Source: Echinostoma caproni
Taxonomy: Eukaryota > Platyhelminthes > Trematoda > Plagiorchiida > Echinostomatidae
NCBI GenBank assembly: GCA_900618425.1
Contig: UZAN01040305.1
Coordinates: 3,361-16,426, forward strand
Direction of reading: 5' to 3'
Length of the DNA: 13,066 nt
The translations under genes were made by a program, and so were the position numbers. Below, piece by piece: positions 1 to 8,204 of this stretch (positions are counted from its first letter, which is position 1; each line of letters begins with the position of its first letter). The notes under the pieces are model-generated. The model was not told the DNA's origin. It saw only the letters and a list, made by a program, of their open reading frames with translations, and did no database searches.

Positions 1-206
1 ATCACGTTGACAGACTCTACCATTAGCTCGTCGATGGTCAACACTAAATCCAGTATGGACGGCGACTGTAGGTTTCCAAACCTCGTGGCCACCTTCACAT
101 GGTTGTATAGTGGATGCGAGTCAATCAGCCGCTTGAATTGATGTTCGAAAAATGGACGGATGGTTGCTGATTTGTTGAGATTGGGGCAGTTGCGATCACC
201 CATAAG
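1..206 (-). mobile_element. CR1-like non-LTR retrotransposon fragment, end of the AP-endonuclease domain
   Basis: Reading the minus strand from 206 down to 1 gives one open frame with the C-terminal landmarks of a LINE apurinic-endonuclease-like domain. First comes an LMGDRN motif (195-206), the counterpart of the usual L-x-GDFN. Then comes HPLYNHV with ATRF, and finally PSILDLVLT (SILDLVLT at 36-59), matching the family pattern P-S-x-LDLVLT. The endonuclease nicks target DNA to prime reverse transcription. The Phe of GDFN is Arg here, which suggests decay. The fragment runs off the window at position 1, so the rest of the domain and any reverse transcriptase would lie to the left. No start is visible: the frame runs straight out of the neighbouring Penelope-like sequence. 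CR1-like rather than RTE is my best reading from the LDLVLT block. Confidence 0.75.
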
Positions 207-220
207 GGGAACATGGGTAA

Positions 221-1601
221 ATCCGAATGTGTCGGTTTTCTGTGAACCCTGGTGGTGGATTTGCGTGAGTCGTTCACCCTGAGGTGACATTCTAGAAAAG
301 TGATGACTCTGTTCACATCCTCTGATTCCATTGTGAAATTGATGGGGCTGCACTGTTTGTTGAGACAATCAAGAAACGCATGTGTTTGTTGTGACTTAAT
401 GATAACAAAAGTATCGTCTACGTATCTTACGTACAAACGTGGTGGCATATAAAAACTGAGGAGTGCATTTGATTCGATTGAATGTGAGAAGAGGTTGGCT
501 ACACTGGGAGAGATGGGCGATCCCATGGCAACACCATTGGTTTGTCTGTAAAAGTCGTGTTTGAAAGTAAATAAAGTTGACATTAGAGAAATTTCTACAC
601 CAGCAATAATTTCTGATGGGGCTAAAGAAGTTTGTTCTCATAGTGTGACATCAGATATCAGCAAAGAATGTAGAAAATCTAAACTCTTTTATGGGAACAC
701 TTATGTACAGAGAAATCTCATCAAAACTGACTGCAACCTCGTCACTTTCAAGTTAAATGTTTTGCAAAATACGAGCGAACTCAAATGCATCGTTGATGTG
801 ACTATTTTCTTGATACGGTTTTAAGAGATCACTGAGGTATTTTGCTAATTTATAAGTTCCACACGGTGTGTAGTCAACTTTGGGGGGTGAATGGGTCTGG
901 TTTATGTATTTTTGGTAGACCGTAAAATTCTCCCGGTCTATTCGTTTTGGGTGCTGATGAGTTTGTCTTTCAAGCTTGATGAGTATTTGTTTGCACAAGC
1001 TTATGTTTTGTTGAGAGTGGCATTCACCTTTTTGTCTTCAATTCTTTCATATGGTCCCTTATTAAGGTGTTCCAAAACTTGATTCGTAATCTGTTTTATG
1101 TAGGTTGACCGTGACGTTCTCCTTGTCAGCTTTTGTGATGTAAATTGAAGACTCTCGTTTGAAGGTTGTTAGTGCTTTTCTTTCTTCTGATGTTACTTTT
1201 GGAGCAATCGGTTGTTGGTTCTTGAGAATGTTACCTATCCTCAAATGTGCTTGGTTGGCGTCGTTTTGTGGAATTTTGGATAAGGCCTGTTCTAGAGCGA
1301 GGATAACTTCTTCTACCATCAAGGGTTTTCTGTGAAGGTTGAAGTTGAGACCCCTTTGGAGTAGCCGTAATTCAATGGGTGTAAGAACTCTGTTTGATAG
1401 GTTTTTAACGAGATTCTCCGGATTCATACCCAGTCGTTGTCGAGAGTTCATTTTCTGTTTTCTTCCGGTTGTTGTTTCCTTCATCAGTTTTGAAAACTTG
1501 TGTTTTTGTCGAGACTGGCATGATTCGAAAGCATGTGCCCTTCTTTGTTCGATTATCCTTGTAACATTATGAAGACTGGGGTTTGGCAACACAAGATTCA
1601 A
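221..1601 (-). pseudogene. Decayed Penelope-like element reverse transcriptase
   Basis: The minus strand carries a Penelope-like (PLE) polyprotein in at least three frames. The N-terminal part (1601-1062) has the family's LTPIELRLLQRGLNFNL block and an ITKADKENVTV motif. FYGLPKIHKP follows at 927-898 and the CGTYKLAKYL block just after. Motif A (SFDEISLYISVP, catalytic Asp codon 722-720) lies at 728-693. Then come QTNGVAMGSPISPSVANLF, YVRYVDDTF (YVDD at 424-413) and HRKPTHSD (244-221). A TAA at 755-753 and a TGA at 640-638 interrupt it. Frames change near 1062-998, in the 890-930 region and between 690 and 640. The C-terminal part and the GIY-YIG endonuclease are missing, replaced by LINE sequence. 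PLEs copy RNA to DNA in the nucleus; this copy cannot make a whole enzyme. It lies antisense to the host exons downstream. Confidence 0.9.
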
Positions 1602-2033
1602 GTAATCATTCAGATTTCCAATTTTGAAACATAGTGAGTATATGATTACAGTACAATCGTGAATGCGTTGTCAAAGCCCAATTGTTGTGGTTGGTTTTAA
1701 GTCCTAATATGGCTTAGTTTTTGTGACTCATCTATATCGGTTCTTGCAGTCCAATGCCATCGACACTAAACCAATTATTCAACGTTATTCCATCGAGTTC
1801 GAATATGGGAGGTTTTCATTAGGGTTATTGTTCCCATTATTTTTGCTCTCAACTTAACCTCTTCGGTTTTAGAAAGATTAAAAGTAAAGTTTCGTACCCG
1901 GAGAGCAAAATCACTCGCGGTCTAGAATGTGCTTAAACCCTTAGCTTCATTGTATGCCGATATTGGCCGGAAAAATTACTTCATTCCTCTATTTTTATTC
2001 CAATACCGATACAACCCGCTTCCGTCTGACAAG
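1602..2033. other. Non-coding stretch between PLE and host exon (probable intron)
   Basis: I see no gene here. The sequence is AT-rich with stops in all frames until about 1926. It probably holds the 3' part of an intron of the host gene and any untranslated leader of the PLE. A pyrimidine-rich run (ttcctctatttttattcc, about 1984-2001) followed by CAAG ending at 2033 is the most likely splice acceptor for the exon that follows. An alternative AG lies at 1941-1942. No hammerhead ribozyme, which PLE terminal repeats can carry, was recognised by eye. Confidence 0.4.
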
Positions 2034-2508
2034 ACTGACACAATCCCGTCATGTACCGTAGCACGTAGTTCGGATTCCGGGACAAACACCAATGACAGTA
2101 GCATTGCAGCCGCACTGGAGAATATGGAGGCCTCTCTACTCCAAACACTTTCGACCATGGAAGGTCCAAAGTTGCTTCCACCGCTGAATGAACCGGACTG
2201 GTTGGCACGATATTATGCTCAACCGCGTTCGGAGACAGAACTATCCGAGTTAGGTGACATCTCAGGACAGATCAACCTGTGCACTCGTTCCTCTCTATCG
2301 GGTGCTCTGATGACCACGTTGCCGGAATCGGGGTTCACTGGGCTCAGTTCACGAGTGCCTCCGCGAACTGCTGTCCCAGCGCGACCGCCCACCTCACGTC
2401 CAATGGATGCATCTGTACGATCTCGTTGGCGCAATCGATCCGGTGATGTGATCAGACCGATGAGTTTGGTTGGTGACACAACAGATGCGCCAGTGTACAT
2501 TGAAGGAG
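2034..2508 (+). CDS. Penultimate coding exon of an unidentified host gene
   Basis: The frame is open from 1926 to the splice donor GGAG/GTAAGTG at 2508/2509. The exon contributes about 158 codons plus one base (phase 1). The protein is hydrophilic and rich in Ser, Thr, Pro and Arg. It holds an acidic-hydrophobic patch with the residues WLARYYAQP, then SETELSELGDISG, a Ser/Gly stretch, a Pro/Arg-rich stretch (VPPRTAVPARPP) and RSRWRNRSGD. It has no membrane segment or catalytic motif that I can name and looks like a disordered cytoplasmic tail. The start at 2034 is a best guess for the acceptor (CAAG after a pyrimidine tract); the true boundary could be anywhere from about 1942 to 2070. The exon continues in phase into 3465-3625. 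I do not recognise the family. Confidence 0.7.
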
Positions 2509-3464
2509 GTAAGTGTTTTGTGCAGTTCACAACTCCAACTAAATCTAGATGTTTTGGATTTAACTACTGCCTTATCAAGTGGTGTTCGTGATCATGTGAT
2601 ACGTCTGCAGTTGTCATATGGACTCAGTGACGCAAATGCGCCATGAGAATGAATAGATTGATCAATCAGTCAATAAGTTAACACTCGTCAGTTAACAAAT
2701 AGCGAAATGGATCAGTAACAGCGCTCATCAATGCATCAGCCAAACGATCTGTACTGAACTTCTGTAGACCATCGTCCCGTGTTAAATTGGAAGCAGGCTT
2801 ATTGTATTCAGCGTTTTCACTCGAATCAAGTGATTCGAGAAATCAATCTGCTTACTTCTTTTTGAATCAATTATTTCACCATTCTAGTCATTCGTGCAAA
2901 TGAGTAAATCAGTTTCGGTTCGGGAATACTGAATGTACAAAACTGAGGGCCATTTTGATGCACTCTTGATTTTTTTGACCTCGGACGAATGAGAAATCGA
3001 CATGACTGCAATGCAATTCACCGCACTGACATGACCATTATGTCGGGTATGAATCCGCACGATATGGTTCGCACAGTTCAACTTGCTGTGTGTGCATTTG
3101 AGTGCTTAGTTATTTTCACATGAAGTTACAACGTAAGAAATAATAACTCACTTAGTGTGATGTTCACACTTTGTACGAAAGGTGCCGTAGTCGAATGAAT
3201 GTTACTGGGGAAGAGAGCGAAGAAGGTGAAAGGGATAAATTGGTTAATGTGGTCAAGCAAAAAGATTTGAATTGACCGTTGCAAAGCAGTCATAACGTGA
3301 TACACAAGCATGCTCACGCATACGCACGCACTAGCTTCCAGTCGACTTCTAAAGTTAGCTTCTGAGATCATTAGCAGGAAAACGTGTTTCGTGCTTCTAC
3401 CCATATTTTGTATGGTGGACCTAACTCCGAGTTTCTTGCGTAATCATCGTTCCTCTGTTGACAG
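2509..3464 (+). other. Intron (956 nt) with GT-AG borders
   Basis: The donor is G/GTAAGTG at 2509 and the acceptor is tcctctgttgACAG at 3451-3464, preceded by a pyrimidine tract. Removing it joins phase 1 of the upstream exon to two bases (GA) of the downstream exon, making a Gly codon and keeping the frame open to a stop. The intron holds no recognised gene or element. It has a short CA/CG-rich low-complexity stretch at about 3301-3330 (acacaagcatgctcacgcat). Confidence 0.7.
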
Positions 3465-3625
3465 GAGACGCTCTGGATNCACCAATCTTGTATGCATTGC
3501 GAGTTTGGCAGCGATCAGTGAATTGCGATTCACCGTATTTCGCTGTACCATCGTACAGCGATGATGATGCTGAGCCTGATCTTCTGTTCTTTTCCAATGA
3601 TCTACGTGTATTATCGACAATATGA
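3465..3625 (+). CDS. Terminal coding exon of the unidentified host gene
   Basis: After the first GA completes a Gly codon, 52 codons follow to a TGA at 3623-3625. The protein continues with DALD, PILYALRVWQRSVNCDSP and YFAVPSYSDDDAEPD, then ends LLFFSNDLRVLSTI. The final four residues, LSTI, fit a class I PDZ-binding ligand (Ser or Thr at -2, hydrophobic at 0). With the disordered exon before it, this suggests the cytoplasmic end of a membrane or scaffold-associated protein. An unresolved base (N at 3479) makes one residue Ser, Pro, Thr or Ala. The exon is supported by the splice acceptor, phase match and sudden protein-like composition. The function is unknown to me. Confidence 0.7.
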
Positions 3626-4449
3626 GTAGATGTTCGGGGTTCGATACATCGAGACCAAGTCTCCTCTTATTCGGCGATACTGAGTGAAGTATATATCCTC
3701 AATGATTGCATTCTTTCCGCATAAGTATTGTGATACAGTCCCACGATCATCTTGTTAACCGTCCTTTGTGACAATGCTTTGATTGACCCCTTTCTCCTTC
3801 CTGGAACTTGAATCTGTCTATATAGTAAAAGGAAGTAGAAATGAAAGAGAGAAAGAGAAGAGAATAGATTGTAGTATGTAGCCTTTCGGGTTGGCGGTAG
3901 TCACCGTCCCGGCAGAAAACTCTCACAATATTCCATGCTCGTTCCGTGATTTCTATGTTCTGTACATTCATAAGGGTTGCTTTATCGGCTCCGGTCCGTT
4001 TGATGCAAGCGCCAGATGCGGTTTTTACGTATTCCATGCAATTTGTTTTTTTATCCCTAGCTGTTTGCCCTTTTATCTCCCGGTTATTTTGACAGGCTAC
4101 ATCATGAAAAACTGAATTCACTTACAGTATGAAGCAGTTAAAATGGGTTCAAAAGCTCTTCACAGTCATCAAATCCGGTTCCACATTTTTTTCGGTTTTG
4201 TTTACTATTCTCTGATGATCCAGATACCTATCGGTTACCCTGGACGACATAGAAGGGTTTGTCTGGGGACCTCACCCGAAACCCTTAATCGTTTGGATCC
4301 GACTAGCATTGACCTTATAATGGCAATTCGCATTTGTCACGACAAGCTTTTGCATAGTGTTACGAGAAACCTAAAGATCAATTCAGGAATTCATCACGCT
4401 CTCTTTTTATCACCGCTGCTTGCCTGAAACTAACTCAGTTGAAAATAAA
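3626..4449 (+). other. Probable 3' untranslated region of the host gene
   Basis: No convincing coding sequence follows the stop at 3625. The first good AATAAA on this strand is at 4444-4449, followed within 30-60 nt by GT-rich sequence (about 4474-4520), as expected around a cleavage site. This gives a 3' UTR of roughly 850 nt. The stretch includes a purine-rich run at 3841-3868 (atgaaagagagaaagagaag). Short open frames in it (for example 4143-4427) have no recognisable protein features. A later AATAAA at 4592-4597 is an alternative end. Confidence 0.35.
4444..4449 (+). promoter_or_regulatory. Candidate polyadenylation signal AATAAA
   Basis: This is a canonical hexamer about 820 nt beyond the host stop codon, with a GT-rich downstream element. 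It is chosen over the hexamer at 4592 because it is nearer and better placed relative to GT-rich sequence. Confidence 0.35.
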
Positions 4450-4688
4450 TTAACCATCCCCTGATCTGCAGCTTGGTAGATTGCAGGTATGGTTAGATCG
4501 GTGTATCCCAGCACAGTGTTGGGCTTTTTTCTATATAATATAGTGTAGTACGATCGAGCTTATGATTACATGAAGCTGGTTTCGTGACGATAATAAACTT
4601 GATACGGACTGATAAAACGTGTCCTCTATCCCGCCATCACATTAGACGTTCTCAGTCACATTATGTACATATTTTGTATTATGGTATA

Positions 4689-5915
4689 CACTCTGTGACA
4701 AAATTATTGCAACTCTCCCGCTTTATTTTGGGATTATCTCTGCTCGAGCATCAACGGTCATCACCTTTTTTGAGAACCGAGATAGCAACTAAATGAAACG
4801 CCGGAATACGAAATTTCCCCAAATTACCTTTTATTTTATATATCAATAAGAAAAAACAATTTTCGCCACGATAAAATTATTAAAGTTACTTTAATTCTCT
4901 GAAACTTCGAATCATGTTCGTGCTAATATTATATCATTCTTTTATCAACGATTCCTCTTATTGGTGCACTAAGGTATAAACTCTGGAGCGTCGGTGCATA
5001 TTTCAGTAAGAATAACCCAAATCGTCAGCACCAGAATTTTGTACCTCACGTAGCATGGCGATTTCAGCTAGACTGCTACTCGAGAAAACATCTCATACAA
5101 TCAGGGTCTTTCGATCGGTAATTCGCCGAATGAAGTACCGTTCTTCTTTCCACAGATCATACCTGTTGTGGTTGCACGCATCGAATCCATCCTATTAAAT
5201 TTATTTTCGTCGCTAAACGTGATAACATTCTGTTCGTTATTCGAATTTACATGATTTCCAGGTCACAGTAACAGCTTCTCTATTTGTAAAGTAGTAGGAA
5301 CTGTGCAAGTTTTCAGGGTTTTTTTCATCTATGGGACTGTTTTAAGTGTCGCGTTTATCATTCGCCTCGAAACAATCGATTTAAGCATCGTTTTGATCTC
5401 CGCATGGATTTTGAGGCACTGCGTAGCACTATGCATTTATTTATCCTTCTTCGAGAGCGTCCAATCCGCTTACGACTGGCTTTTGGCTGTTTCCACATAA
5501 ATTTCGTGCCACAGTGTGATCGGGACTTATTACACGGTCTGTCTGTGTGCTAACCTTGATCTTACGACAGACATCACATCCGGATTTCTCTGTTGTCCCA
5601 TCGCACCGTGGTTAGCAATCACTTGTCGTTACCTAATTGGATGTCTTTGTTCCTTCAAAGTCATTGAGAGTGGTGTAAGCATATGACCACCGTCACCACG
5701 GTGTCACATGACCGTCGCGAACACCAATCCGTCGACCGCTGACTCACCACAGTTGCTATGCCGAAGTACAAACTCAGAATGACTATCACACCTGTTTTCA
5801 AGCCGAGTTGGGTGTGCGCAAACCTTGGACAGTGCGATATCTTTGTCGCGGTTAAAATTCTGTTTTTCGTTATATTTGTGTAAAATAAAGGGTATATTAG
5901 TAAAATTTTGTATTT
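4689..5915 (-). mobile_element. Tc1-like DNA transposon remnant
   Basis: A broken Tc1-type transposase lies on the minus strand (separate entry). On its 3' side, the plus strand reads TA then CACTCTGTGACAAAATTATT from 4689, which resembles the end of many Tc1-like elements next to a TA target. Near 5882-5912 the plus strand reads AAAATAAAGGG...AAATTTTG. This loosely mirrors the reverse complement of the 4689 end (AAAATAAAGCGGG...AATTTTGTC), so the other terminus is probably at about 5915. That gives about 1.2 kb, short for Tc1 because of an internal deletion. Such elements move by cut-and-paste into TA dinucleotides. The left end and transposase are fairly secure; the right end is tentative. 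Confidence 0.55.
4850..5510 (-). pseudogene. Tc1-like transposase, frameshifted and internally deleted
   Basis: Minus-strand translation shows the pieces in order. A hint of the helix-turn-helix end (HTVARN) lies near 5510. KRIGRSRRRIN, the GRPRR-type hook, is at 5474-5445, followed by VLRSASKSM. After a decayed stretch comes FSDENKFNLDG with the first catalytic Asp (FSDENKFN at 5217-5194), then YDLWKEERYF, and a remnant of the product-strand region with EVQNSGAD. VYTLVHQ is at about 4981-4959. The next recognisable block, YNISTNMIRS, resembles the C-terminal W-x-x-I-x-x-x-x-I-x-x-L end. The segment that should hold the second Asp (QQDNAP) and final Glu (SPDLNPIE) is therefore missing. Several stops and frame changes occur. 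The gene cannot make an active enzyme. Confidence 0.65.
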
Positions 5916-5940
5916 CCGCCTTCCATTCGTTTTCTGTCTA

Positions 5941-6114
5941 CACCTTTTTCAGTTTAAGATGTCCGAACTTCAATGTCTGAATGTCATTTTAAGATGTCGC
6001 AATGTCAATTTAAGTTGTCCGAGTATCAATTTAAGATGTCATGTTGCTATGTGGATGGTACTTTGCACAATACGGAGTGAAAACGTTCGATGGGGCCCCT
6101 GGTTAGCCAGATCC
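5941..6114 (+). repeat. Left inverted arm of MITE copy 1
   Basis: This arm is 174 bp and pairs with the reverse complement of 6381-6539. The two are nearly identical in the inner half, for example GTGAAAACGTTCGATGGG and CCCCTGGTTAGCCAGATCC. The left arm carries about 15 extra bases near 5971-5985. It contains four copies of TTTAAG(A/T)TGTC at about 5953, 5988, 6009 and 6030, the last three spaced 21 bp apart. Confidence 0.85.
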
Positions 6115-6380
6115 GAAAATATCGTCCCACGCTCAACAAAAATATGCACCGACGGTGATCTTGTCTGCTTGTTTGCTCACACAGACTGGACAATGCAACC
6201 CACAATTCAGTCAGATCTATACCACCATGTGCAAACCGACACAGGCTTGGTTGAATACGAAACAAAAGGAGTACTTTAAGGTTTGGCGGGGTCTTTCACA
6301 CGATGACCACATTTCCCACGTGACCAAGCAAACGAGCAATTTTCGGGGGCCGTAGATCAGTATACAGGTAGGACGCACAT

Positions 6381-6539
6381 GGATCTGGCTAACCAGGGGT
6401 CCCATCGAACGTTTTCACTCTGAACTGTGCAAGGTACTATCCCCATAGCAACATGACATCTTAAATTGATACGCGGACATCTTAAATTCATATTGTGACG
6501 TCTTAAATGATATTCGGACATCTTTAACTGAAAAAGGTA
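6381..6539 (-). repeat. Right inverted arm of MITE copy 1
   Basis: This arm is 159 bp and is the inverted partner of 5941-6114. It begins GGATCTGGCTAACCAGGGG and ends CTGAAAAAGGTA. It carries the subterminal unit inverted (GACATCTTAAA and variants) with about 21-bp spacing at roughly 6456-6530. Confidence 0.85.
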
Positions 6540-6541
6540 TA

Positions 6542-6754
6542 GATTCTCAAAAACAGTGATGATCTTTTATGCGGGAGCGAAGATAATTCCAAAATCGAGA
6601 GGGAGAGGGAGTGCAATGCTTTTGTTGATGGGTCTATTTCACGCTCATCTGAGCTCAAACTGTATGCAAAACTAGTCAATACGTGACACTCATTAAAACA
6701 AAGGAGTTATTTCCAAATCTTCCTGTAGGTTGAATACCGCCAGGTGACCCGTGC
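6542..6754. other. Intergenic spacer
   Basis: I see no gene or element in this stretch. It contains a purine-rich run (gagggagagggag, about 6599-6611). Its right end merges with the decayed tail of the LINE fragment that follows. Confidence 0.4.
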
Positions 6755-7209
6755 TAAATAATTTGAATTGCTCTGGGAAACTGACCTCCTGAGTTTCGGA
6801 TAGTCCAAGCCTGATTTGCAAAGTATCGGGGTGGTGAGTGAAAATGACAATCCATTGCGTTCTGGTAACCAATCGGTTAGACCATACGCCTTTCGATTGT
6901 GGTTTGTACGTTTAAGGTACCCAGTACACCGTATCGCTCAGTCAATGTGGTGACTGTTGAGATCAAACATTTCTGGGGTCCATTCGTGCCATTCATCTTG
7001 AGAGGTTTTGAATTAGGCTTTCTAAGCTCCACTTGCAGATTTTGCTGGTTGTGACTGATCGACCTATAGCTATAGCTTCTACTTTCTGTTTTAAGCGCTT
7101 TTCTCATGCATGAGGAATCTTTGTCTTCATAAATATCTCTGGCCATGGAAATACGAGAATGGGACAACGCCGATTTCGAATCAGTGAAGATTCCATTTCC
7201 GAACAACAT
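6755..7209 (-). pseudogene. Non-LTR retrotransposon 5' coding fragment (start of endonuclease domain)
   Basis: The minus strand is open for 110 codons from ATG at 7209 to TAA at 6877. Near its end it reads YGVLGTLNVQTTIERR, the counterpart of the G-x-x-NVxT-L opening strand of LINE AP-endonuclease domains. After the stop and a frame change, a second frame reads GLSETQEVSFPEQFKLFSTG (about 6825-6755), matching the family's I-x-x-LSET block that holds the catalytic Glu. In fluke LINEs these two motifs are separated by about 30 residues, as here. The N-terminal part (MARDIYEDKDSSC and following) is Ser/Lys-rich and not recognised. The fragment ends soon after the SETQ block, so it is a truncated piece. 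The match is by eye only. Confidence 0.5.
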
Positions 7210-8202
7210 AAACCGCTCACAGACCTAGACGTTCAAGTTGGGATGACCCAGTCCTTTAGTAAGCCTCCGGGGTCAAAATTTTTACACCAGGCAGGTCGTT
7301 CAACACGACGCAATTTGGTCCGTTCAGTTGAAATTACTGCATACCTGGATGGCAAATTTTCACTGCAAATGCTCCGCTAATGGACATCTACACTGGAAAT
7401 CCGATTCTGTCATCTTACCGTTACTATAAGATGTAGACACCATTGATCAGAGATTTCAAGTATTTTGATATTCTCGGCTCTAAGTGGCCATGTTTGGCAA
7501 CCGCACATAAGGACAGAACGAACGGTGGTTCCATAGGCGCTGACCTGGGTTTTCAGGCTTAATTTGCACGGTTCCATGGACGTTTTTATAGCTTCAGAAG
7601 GGCCGTTCTAGCAGCACCTTCGCGAATGTACATTTTGTCTGTCTTCTGCAGGGTTAAAATACAGACAATCACGTTTTCAGTGGTCTGTCATTTCCACTTT
7701 TTTCTGACACTGTTATTCCTTTGATCCCATATTGCTCCTCTGGTACTTCTCCTGGTCTGGTCTTCACGCATGTATGCCGTGGTGTCACACATCTAGCACT
7801 CCCCCACACTGAACTACTCAATAAATGGTGTGACTGATATGTGGTTTCGTGGGAGGTACTGTTACTTGAAATACAGAATTATAAATGATCTGTGCCAGAC
7901 AATTGTATTTTAGTGGGTGAGATATGACAGGCTACGTAATATAGTACACTACAACGGTTTATTCCGAGTTAGTTCTGCAAGTTTCCAGAACACCCAGTTA
8001 AACGCCTGTTTGGTCAGTCTTTTCGATCCGCACTATTCCTTTATGTAATCAGCCGATTCTGTTTCTTCTTTATTATCAATCTGCATTCGATTGACGAAGC
8101 TTGTTGAAGATCTCTCCGTATTCCATTTTTTTATTTGTTTATTAGTCAAATCGGGAGTTCAATGTTTCACTGAAGTGATCCAGGTAATTTGGTGACTTGT
8201 AC
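7210..8202. other. Intergenic stretch without recognised genes
   Basis: I see no exon or element that I can support. A plus-strand open frame at 7159-7380 has no recognisable features. An AATAAA lies near 7821, and the sequence around 7680-7850 is pyrimidine-rich on the plus strand. This may be old, unidentified repeat. Confidence 0.4.
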
Positions 8203-8204
8203 TA

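Larger units (their letters stand above)
5941..6539. mobile_element. Non-autonomous DNA transposon (MITE-like), copy 1
   Basis: A 599-bp element is bounded by long inverted arms, 5941-6114 and 6381-6539, around a 266-bp centre. The outer ends read CACCTTTTTCAG and, reverse-complemented, TACCTTTTTCAG. TA flanks both sides (5939-5940 and 6540-6541), which could be a TA target duplication. However, C/G outside the TA is also shared, so the true end may be CTA[C/T]ACC with no surviving duplication. It has no transposase frame, so movement would have relied on an enzyme from elsewhere. It starts about 25 bp after the probable end of the Tc1-like remnant. The superfamily is not resolved. Confidence 0.75.

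Noticed and set aside
561..824. A plus-strand frame opposite the PLE
   Set aside because: The minus strand carries reverse-transcriptase motif A and neighbouring PLE blocks here.
944..990. CTGATGAG strings resembling a hammerhead ribozyme core
   Set aside because: The needed GAAA partner and stems are absent, and the sequence is explained as the reverse strand of PLE coding sequence.
2219..2530. A 103-codon minus-strand frame
   Set aside because: It is the shadow of the better supported plus-strand exon, which has matching splice sites and phase.
3747..4121. A 124-codon minus-strand frame
   Set aside because: It has no family features, is overlapped by another frame on the opposite strand, and lies opposite the probable 3' UTR; length alone is expected by chance in a window this size.
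4143..4427. A 94-codon plus-strand frame after the host stop
   Set aside because: It has no recognised motif or splice context and lies in the probable 3' UTR.
5303..5500. A 65-codon hydrophobic plus-strand frame that looks like a small membrane protein
   Set aside because: It is antisense to the Tc1-like transposase remnant, whose family motifs explain the sequence better.
5908..6279. A 123-codon plus-strand frame with Cys-rich repeats
   Set aside because: It overlaps the MITE left arm; the apparent protein repeat comes from the 21-bp subterminal DNA units.
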